Assembly: GCF_002896855.1 (NCBI RefSeq)
Contig: NZ_CP021850.1
Coordinates: 4,551,665-4,615,664, forward strand
Reading direction: 5' to 3'
Length of the DNA stretch: 64,000 nt
Origin: Clostridium thermosuccinogenes
GTDB taxonomy: Bacteria > Bacillota > Clostridia > Acetivibrionales > DSM-5807
The notes under the pieces were generated by a model. The model made no database searches and had not been told where the DNA came from. It worked only from the letters and a program-made list of their open reading frames with translations. The translations under genes were made by a program, and so were the position numbers. Of the stretch, positions 59,111 through 64,000 are shown in pieces; within the stretch, counting starts at the first letter, position 1; every line of letters starts with the position of its first letter.

Positions 59111-60523
59111 TCAAGCCTGAATTTCCTCGGCTTGTTTCATTGTCTTGTGTGCTTTTATATATTTCCATTTGCCGGACCGATACCGGAGATATACGATGGC
59201 GGATCTGGAATACTGGTCAAGAACAAGGGCTACCCATGCTCCTATGAGCCCCCAATGAAATATATTGACGAAGATATAGGCCACTACCACACGGAAAACC
59301 CATATTCCAAAACCGGATGCATATAAAGGATACATTGTATCCCCTGCTCCCCTCAGAGCTCCTGCCAGGGAAAGCTGCGTGGACTGACCGGGCTGGGCCA
59401 ATGCCAGGATTTTGAGTACGGTGCCCGCCATGGCTGCGACAGTCAGATCTGATGTATACAACCTTGCCAGGGGATGGGAGAATAGGATAAACATCAATCC
59501 CATGAAACAAGCTACGCAAATGGCAATATGATGAATTACGTCGGCATATTTTTTTGCTTTTTCAGCATCATTCGCGCCTAGGCTCTGCCCTACCAGGGAA
59601 GTAGCAGCGACTCCGAAAGCCATGCTCGGAGAAAAAGTCAAGCCGCTGATGTTAATGCCTATCTGATGGGCGGCATAGGCATTGGTACCTAGTCCTGAAA
59701 CCGTCCTGGCAAACAGCATAAGGCCGCTTTGGATGATGGTTTGCTCCATCGCCGATGGAAAACCAATAGAGAAAACCTGTTTTATAATTCTCCGGTCAAG
59801 CCGGTAGCTGCCTTTAAAAGATAAGGAAATGACAGATTTATCCGAAAAATATACCACATACAGAGCCGCCAAACAAGCTAAAAACCGAGATATGGTTGTG
59901 GAAGCCGCCGCTCCGGCAACGCCCCATTTCGGAAGGCCGAGCTTGCCATATATAAGCAAATAGTTGCCAAGAACATTTATCAGGTTGCTGCCTATATTAT
60001 ACATCATCGGGAGCTTTGTCTCTCCTGCTCCACGCAATGATGCCGTTACTCCCATGGTGACAGCCTGAAACAGCAAACCGGAAGAGACAATCTGGAAATA
60101 TCGTGTGGCGTATTCTACAGTGTCGGCTTCAGCACCCATGAACTTTACTATACTCCGGGCACTTAAAATTCCTACGGTGCTCATGACTAATCCCAGTATG
60201 GCATTTGCCACCAGGATTTGCCGGGTTACCGCAGAAGCTTCTTCTTTGTTTCCTGCTCCTATATTCCATGCCACCAGGGTGGTGGTACCCACATTTACTG
60301 CAGCAAATATTGCCAGTAAAAGATTGAAAGGCTGAATGGTAAGTCCAACGGAAGCTATGGCTGCCGGGCTTAGCTGCCCAACCATCATCATATCCACCAT
60401 GCCAAATAAGGTAGACATAACCAGTTCAAGAAAAGCAGGCCATGTAATGGAAATTATATTATGCCTCATTTCGGAGATGTTTTTATGATTGTCCCTGTTC
60501 TTGTTACTTAACAAAAAATGCAA
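59111..60523 (-). CDS. MATE-family multidrug/Na+ (H+) antiporter
   Basis: The protein has about 12 membrane spans in two halves, the MATE fold. The first half includes WPAFLELVMSTLFGMVDMMMVG, ASLRGAGETKLPMMYN and NVLGNYLLIYG. The second half includes FPSAMEQTIIQSGLMLF and a repeated LAGALRGAGDTMYPLYAS. MATE proteins export drugs or metabolites in exchange for Na+ or H+. TTG 60523 with GAAGG eight bases before gives 470 residues; the frame is open to 60562. It is a single gene convergent with the permease. Confidence 0.9.
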   Translation of the reverse strand: MHFLLSNKNRDNHKNISEMRHNIISITWPAFLELVMSTLFGMVDMMMVGQLSPAAIASVGLTIQPFNLLLAIFAAVNVGTTTLVAWNIGAGNKEEASAVTRQILVANAILGLVMSTVGILSARSIVKFMGAEADTVEYATRYFQIVSSGLLFQAVTMGVTASLRGAGETKLPMMYNIGSNLINVLGNYLLIYGKLGLPKWGVAGAAASTTISRFLACLAALYVVYFSDKSVISLSFKGSYRLDRRIIKQVFSIGFPSAMEQTIIQSGLMLFARTVSGLGTNAYAAHQIGINISGLTFSPSMAFGVAATSLVGQSLGANDAEKAKKYADVIHHIAICVACFMGLMFILFSHPLARLYTSDLTVAAMAGTVLKILALAQPGQSTQLSLAGALRGAGDTMYPLYASGFGIWVFRVVVAYIFVNIFHWGLIGAWVALVLDQYSRSAIVYLRYRSGKWKYIKAHKTMKQAEEIQA

Positions 60524-61034
60524 AGGAAAATACCTTCTTTCTATAGACTTTATGATGCACAATGACGGAAAGAATCAGTGCAATTTTAATATATAAAGCA
60601 GACTCTATCAATTGAAAGTCCTCCATGGCTTAACCTTTGATCCTGGTATCAATCACCATAAATGTCTAGCATTATTATTTTACTATTGAGCATTGATAAG
60701 TTCAAACATGTTACATAACCAAAAAAATTGTTTTTCGGAACATAGGTGGCATATTCTTGGAAATCAGGAGGTATTGCATGAAATACTTCGATATTATCTT
60801 TATAAATCCACCGGGACCCGGAACTTCGAAAAAGCTTTGAGAAGCAGCCATAACCCGGATGAAGCATTTTTCGGCAGAGGGTGGAAGCTAGAAAATAGTG
60901 TGTTAAAAAATTAATAATATTGTGATAAAACACCAATAATAGGGTATAATATAAGAGGGTCTATGTATTGACACAAAAAAGTGGGTAAATTATAATACAT
61001 ACTGTACTGCTAAAAGTACAAAGGGGGAGAATAC
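60524..61034. other. Intergenic region with a 20-codon ORF
   Basis: The only coding hint is ATG 60778-60840, which has AGGAGG six bases ahead and would encode MKYFDIIFINPPGPGTSKKL. The INPPGP piece recalls the start of radical-SAM/B12-binding proteins, so it may be a gene remnant. Other frames across the stretch lack support. The right part carries promoter elements for the next gene. Confidence 0.35.
60968..60996 (+). promoter_or_regulatory. Consensus promoter of the FMN-binding lipoprotein gene
   Basis: Perfect TTGACA (60968-60973) and TATAAT (60991-60996) with 17-bp spacing, 38 bases before the coding start. A further TATAAT lies at 60945-60950. Such a strong promoter predicts abundant expression. 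Confidence 0.8.
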
Positions 61035-61907
61035 ATGAATATAAGAAAATTCGTAGCAACAGGCTTATCACTCATAATTGCCGCCGGTCTTATGGCAGGC
61101 TGCGGAACATCAAACAAGGACACAGGCAGTGAAAAAACTCAGGCAGGAAAATACGCAGATGGAGTTTATTTTGCACAACAGGATCAGTACGATGAAAGCA
61201 GCGGTTGGAAATCCATAGTAACTCTGGAAGTAAAGGACGGAAAAATTACTAAAGCTGACTGGAACGCCCTCAGCATTAAAGGAGGCGACGACAAGAAAAC
61301 GGCCTCTAAAAATGGTACTTACGGTATGAAGGCAAAAGGTAATGCTTCTGCAGAATGGCATGAGCAGGCAGAAAAGGTAGAGGCATACCTGATAGAGACT
61401 CAGGATCCGACAAAAATAAAATATTCGGATGAGGAAGGCCATACCGACGCAATATCAGGCGCTACAATACATGTAAATGATTTCTTTGAACTGGCCAAAA
61501 AAGCTCTGGATAACGGACCGCTTGCAAAAGGACCATACAAGGACGGATTCTATCGTGCTGAAGCAGATGATTTTGATGCTAATTCCGGATGGAAGGGCAC
61601 GGTGGATATAACTGTTGTCGGCGGTAATATTGTAGCTGCAAACTGGAATGCTGTACATAAGGATGGCGGCGACGACAAGAAGACGGCTTCTATAAAGGGC
61701 GATTACGGCATGAAAGCAAAGGGTAATGCTTCTGCAGAATGGCATGAGCAGGCAGAAAAAGTAGAGGCATACCTGATTAAAACCCAGGATCCGAAAAAGA
61801 TAGAGTACTCGGATAACGAAGGGCATACCGATGCAATATCCGGTGCCACAATACATGTAAATGAGTTCTTTACTCTGGCTGAGAAAGCTCTTGCAAATGC
61901 TAAATAA
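61035..61907 (+). CDS. Lipoprotein with two FMN-binding domains (PplA-like)
   Basis: The 290-residue protein has a lipoprotein signal with lipid-accepting Cys23 (LMAGCGTS). A short linker precedes two similar FMN-binding domains (about 38-157 and 166-288). Each ends in TDAISGATIHVN, where Thr144 and Thr272 are the expected sites of covalent FMN attachment by an ApbE-type transferase. Listeria PplA, an extracellular electron-transfer flavoprotein, has the same two-domain lipoprotein layout. The two halves are also nearly identical at DNA level around 61320-61390 and 61705-61770, a recent duplication. No ApbE or Ndh2/Eet genes are nearby. GGGGGAG precedes the ATG. Confidence 0.85.
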   Translation: MNIRKFVATGLSLIIAAGLMAGCGTSNKDTGSEKTQAGKYADGVYFAQQDQYDESSGWKSIVTLEVKDGKITKADWNALSIKGGDDKKTASKNGTYGMKAKGNASAEWHEQAEKVEAYLIETQDPTKIKYSDEEGHTDAISGATIHVNDFFELAKKALDNGPLAKGPYKDGFYRAEADDFDANSGWKGTVDITVVGGNIVAANWNAVHKDGGDDKKTASIKGDYGMKAKGNASAEWHEQAEKVEAYLIKTQDPKKIEYSDNEGHTDAISGATIHVNEFFTLAEKALANAK

Positions 61908-61946
61908 AGAAATACCTTGGTACAAATAATTTTTCTATGCGACCAT

Positions 61947-61979
61947 AAGGCTTTAGGTTCTATCCTAAAGCCTTTTTTT
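61947..61979 (+). terminator. Strong terminator after FMN lipoprotein gene
   Basis: AAGGCTTTAGG (61947-61957) pairs perfectly with CCTAAAGCCTT (61964-61974), followed by a T run. Confidence 0.92.
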
Positions 61980-62139
61980 ATGGCAATATTTTCAGTTTTC
62001 CAATGTCAGTGGAATATGCTACAATATAGAAGTATATTTGGGTACTCCGCCGAGGGAGAAGAGCTTTTCCACCGGGAATTAAAATTATGAAGATCGGAGC
62101 AGCCGGCAAAGATAACCTACCTTTACGAGGTGCTTGCAA

Positions 62140-62436
62140 ATGAACTTACAAATGATAGAGACAAGATTTATACTCCTTCTTGCAGGGACAGCGGCAATAT
62201 TCGCTGTAATTACTCTTTTACTGCATATCTTTTTCAGGAAGCGAAGGTATATCAAATATATTCCTTGTGTATTTACCCTAGCCTTTGGAATATATAACTT
62301 TGTGCTGGCTTTTACGGTGGAGACCGTCGGTTTTAACGATATTGGGAAGGCGATATTAGGGATAATATCCATGGTAGGATTTACAGCAAGCCTTGTCAGT
62401 GCCGTGTTATTTGATATTTTTGCTTTTAAAAAGTAA
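62140..62436 (+). CDS. Small three-span membrane protein of unknown function
   Basis: The 98-residue protein has three hydrophobic segments: FILLLAGTAAIFAVITLLLHI, then YIPCVFTLAFGIYNFVLAFT, then AILGIISMVGFTASLVSAVLF. Basic clusters (FRKRRYIK and a final FKK) set topology. ATG 62140 has GAGGTG seven bases ahead. An 18-codon frame starting at 62087 ends in an ATGA overlap with this start and might couple translation. I do not recognise a family. It lies between the FMN lipoprotein and the cobalamin riboswitch, separated from both. Confidence 0.65.
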   Translation: MNLQMIETRFILLLAGTAAIFAVITLLLHIFFRKRRYIKYIPCVFTLAFGIYNFVLAFTVETVGFNDIGKAILGIISMVGFTASLVSAVLFDIFAFKK

Positions 62437-62523
62437 ATATTATAAAAGTACAATAAAAATTGAGCAAGTACATTGAAAATATTTTCTGGATAAATTATAA
62501 TCAAAAAAGAAAACTGAATATTT

Positions 62524-62700
62524 ACGTTTCAGGTGCTGATAATGATCCTGAAGGAGGATCATATATCGCTTAATAGGGAAGTTGGGTGTAAGTCCCACGC
62601 GGTCCCGCCGCTGTAAAAGAGGAATCTTCATATGATACCACTGGGCAACCGGGAAGGATATGAAGGTGATGATGCTTAAGCCAGAAGACCTGCCTGAAAA
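62524..62700 (+). promoter_or_regulatory. Cobalamin (adenosylcobalamin) riboswitch
   Basis: The conserved elements appear in order: the P1-side AGGTGC, TTAATAGGGAAG, GTGTAAGTCCCACGCGGTCC, the B12-box partner CCGCTGTAA, CCACTGGGCAACCGGGAAGG, and the final GATGCTTAAGCCAGAAGACCTGCCTG. A terminator lies downstream at 62813, so binding of cobalamin should stop transcription before cobO and the BtuF-like gene. Confidence 0.95.
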
Positions 62701-62812
62701 TGCACACCGTTAACTCTACGGGCGATAGAGGGTGTCGGCGATTAAAAGTTTCATAAAAGAAAGCTTTTTAATAGGAAGGTTTCTTAAAAGCTATTTGTTT
62801 GCTGATGGAATC

Positions 62813-62848
62813 AAAACCTCTTAGCCTGTAGTGGCAAGAGGTTTTTTT
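62813..62848 (+). terminator. Riboswitch-controlled terminator
   Basis: AACCTCTT...GCC pairs with GGC...AAGAGGTT (62815-62842), followed by seven T. It sits between the cobalamin aptamer and cobO and is the likely expression platform. Confidence 0.8.
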
Positions 62849-62920
62849 ATACTTATTTTTTATATGCAGAAAGCCATTGTGCAACAGCATATTAAACAAA
62901 AAAAGAAAGCGGGTGAAATT

Positions 62921-63448
62921 GTGAAAGGTCTGGTTCACATATATACCGGAGATGGTAAAGGGAAGACGACGGCTGCACTGGGACTGGGAATGAGGGCATA
63001 TGGCAGTGGACTTGTTGTCCTCATGGTACAGTTTCTAAAGAGCATGGAAACCGGCGAGAAGAAAGTGATTGATGAATTTTTGCCGGGGTTCAAAATGCAC
63101 AGGGGAAAAGGAGCAAGCAAATTTACCTGGGATATGACCCCCGATGAATTGAAGGAATTGAAGGCCGAAGTGCATGATCTGTTTAAGTATGCTCAGGACG
63201 CGGCCTTAAAGGGAGACTGCGATCTTCTGATACTGGATGAAATATTGGGCTGCATAGCCGGAGAATTCCTTTCAGTAAGGGAAGTAACGGATTTCCTGAA
63301 AAATAAACCGGAGGGGCTTGAGGTTGTTTTGACCGGAAGAAATGCGCCCTCTGAGATTATTGAGCTGGCGGATTATGTTTCAGAAATTAAGTGCATAAAG
63401 CACCCTTATCAAAAAGGAATTCCGGGGAGAAAAGGCATAGAGTTTTAA
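62921..63448 (+). CDS. cobO: Cob(I)yrinic acid a,c-diamide adenosyltransferase
   Basis: CobO/BtuR adds the adenosyl group to corrinoids using ATP. The 175-residue protein opens KGLVHIYTGDGKGKTTAALGLGMRAYG, which holds its P-loop variant. VLMVQFLKS, LLILDEILGCIAGEFL and VVLTGRNAPSEIIELADYVSEI follow. GTG 62921 gives the usual length; the frame is open upstream to 62831 but that part overlaps the terminator. It lies under the cobalamin riboswitch, consistent with corrinoid salvage, and just ahead of a binding-protein gene. Confidence 0.92.
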   Translation: MKGLVHIYTGDGKGKTTAALGLGMRAYGSGLVVLMVQFLKSMETGEKKVIDEFLPGFKMHRGKGASKFTWDMTPDELKELKAEVHDLFKYAQDAALKGDCDLLILDEILGCIAGEFLSVREVTDFLKNKPEGLEVVLTGRNAPSEIIELADYVSEIKCIKHPYQKGIPGRKGIEF

Positions 63449-63536
63449 AAAAGCGGATTAACAGAAGCAATTCGGAAGAAAAGCGAGCATGATTATCATT
63501 AAAATCAGCAATAACATACAAAAGGAGAGATTTTAA

Positions 63537-64000
63537 ATGAAAAGGATAATATCATTATTAATCGTAATTATGATGACGGTAGGGATTGTTGCCGGCTGCG
63601 GACAGAATGCAGGAAACGGCACGATGAATGAAAAAAGCAGCGAAAGCAGCGTAGCACCGGAAAACACCGGGGAAAGCCAGGATGGCAGTGATCAGTCAGC
63701 CGGTACTGCTGAAAATCAGGAGGAGGCTGTGACTGATGAATTCCCTCTGACAGTGAAGGATGCCGGCGGGTTTGAGATGACTATAGAAAAGAAGCCGGAA
63801 AAGATAGCTTCCCTGACCTTGGGAACCGATGAAATGCTTCTTTCTCTTGTGGACAGCAGCAGGATAGTTGCCCTGTCCAGCATGGCAGATATGGAAGGAA
63901 CCTCAAACATTGTTGAGGAAGCGAAAGCGTTTCCCAATAAAATATCATCCCAAAGTCTTGAAACTATAATCAGCTTGAGTCCGGATCTCCTCTTTGCATC
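63537..64000 (+). CDS. Corrinoid/iron-type ABC transporter substrate-binding lipoprotein (partial)
   Basis: The first 154 codons are in the window. The signal ends in lipobox VAGC with Cys21, then a Ser/Glu/Asn-rich linker (to about 65). The binding domain starts FPLTVKDAGGFEMTIEKKPEKIASL, the usual opening of the BtuF/FepB cluster, and TLGTDEMLLSLVDSSRIVALSS follows. AGGAGAG lies nine bases before the ATG. Downstream of the cobalamin riboswitch and cobO, a role in vitamin B12 uptake (BtuF-like) is the best reading. Partner permease and ATPase genes would lie beyond 64000. Confidence 0.85.
   Translation, partial: MKRIISLLIVIMMTVGIVAGCGQNAGNGTMNEKSSESSVAPENTGESQDGSDQSAGTAENQEEAVTDEFPLTVKDAGGFEMTIEKKPEKIASLTLGTDEMLLSLVDSSRIVALSSMADMEGTSNIVEEAKAFPNKISSQSLETIISLSPDLLFA

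Noticed and set aside
60649-60936. 95-codon minus-strand frame and 73-codon plus-strand frame before the FMN lipoprotein gene
   Set aside because: Neither has a ribosome binding site or protein-like composition, and they overlap a better-supported small frame.
63491-63505. Fur-box-like GATTATCATT ahead of the BtuF-like gene
   Set aside because: Only half of the consensus is present and the cobalamin riboswitch already explains regulation.

Overview
This 64 kb window reads as chromosome next to the replication origin of an endospore-forming, S-layered member of the Clostridia. The base composition is AT-rich. The origin signature is dnaA pointing left, a gap packed with DnaA boxes, then rpmH-rnpA-yidD-yidC-jag-mnmE-mnmG-rsmG-noc pointing right. 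An alpha/beta-type SASP, a CwlJ-like hydrolase with a GerQ-like partner, and a Spo0E-like phosphatase show that the organism sporulates. The S-layer proteins and general gene style recall the Acetivibrio/Ruminiclostridium group, but that placement is an inference.

Layout. 1-8.8 kb: oriC and the translation, membrane-insertion and tRNA-modification cluster, ending in a Noc-type ParB protein with no soj/spo0J after it. 9.2-11.7 kb: gyrA. 12.4-18.3 kb: one rRNA operon (16S, tRNA-Ile, 23S, 5S). Its 16S carries a roughly 170-nt branched extension of the V1 helix, and its 16S-23S spacer holds two near-identical consensus promoters. 18.5-23.2 kb: an AgrB-type peptidase without an obvious AgrD, then nadA-nadB-nadC closed by hairpins built from DnaA boxes. 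23.5-26.6 kb: an anchored esterase, a CBS-domain protein, cwlJ/gerQ-like genes and a SASP gene. 26.8-37.9 kb: a cell-surface locus with two paralogous S-layer-type proteins bracketing a large O-antigen-ligase-like protein (Wzy_C domain, TPRs and carbohydrate-binding-like domains) and a Wzz-like protein. 38.1-46.7 kb: a Spo0E-like gene, a WalRK-type two-component system, yycH, yycI, murA, yycJ and rlmH.

46.7-52.3 kb is an accessory island downstream of rlmH. The last bases of rlmH are repeated about 0.7 kb downstream, flanking a RelB/RelE-type toxin-antitoxin pair. This resembles the attachment-site arrangement used by staphylococcal SCC elements. A DUF6431-like/DDE/AAA-ATPase transposon, a solitary HExxH metallopeptidase and a decayed second copy of the same toxin-antitoxin pair follow. 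52.4-60.5 kb: an ABC ATPase, an iron alcohol dehydrogenase, a MacB-like ABC pair whose permease has a long coiled coil, and a MATE exporter. 61-64 kb: a lipoprotein with two flavin-attachment domains (PplA-like), a small membrane protein, a cobalamin riboswitch, cobO, and the start of a BtuF-like binding protein cut off by the window end.

The most interesting points are the SCC-like repeat at the rlmH 3' end with its intact and decayed TA copies, the branched V1 insertion, a possible pseudoknot leader on the major S-layer gene, and the polymerase/ligase-like protein between the two S-layer genes. Start codons were chosen by ribosome binding site and family length. No database search was possible, so family names rest on motif recognition.
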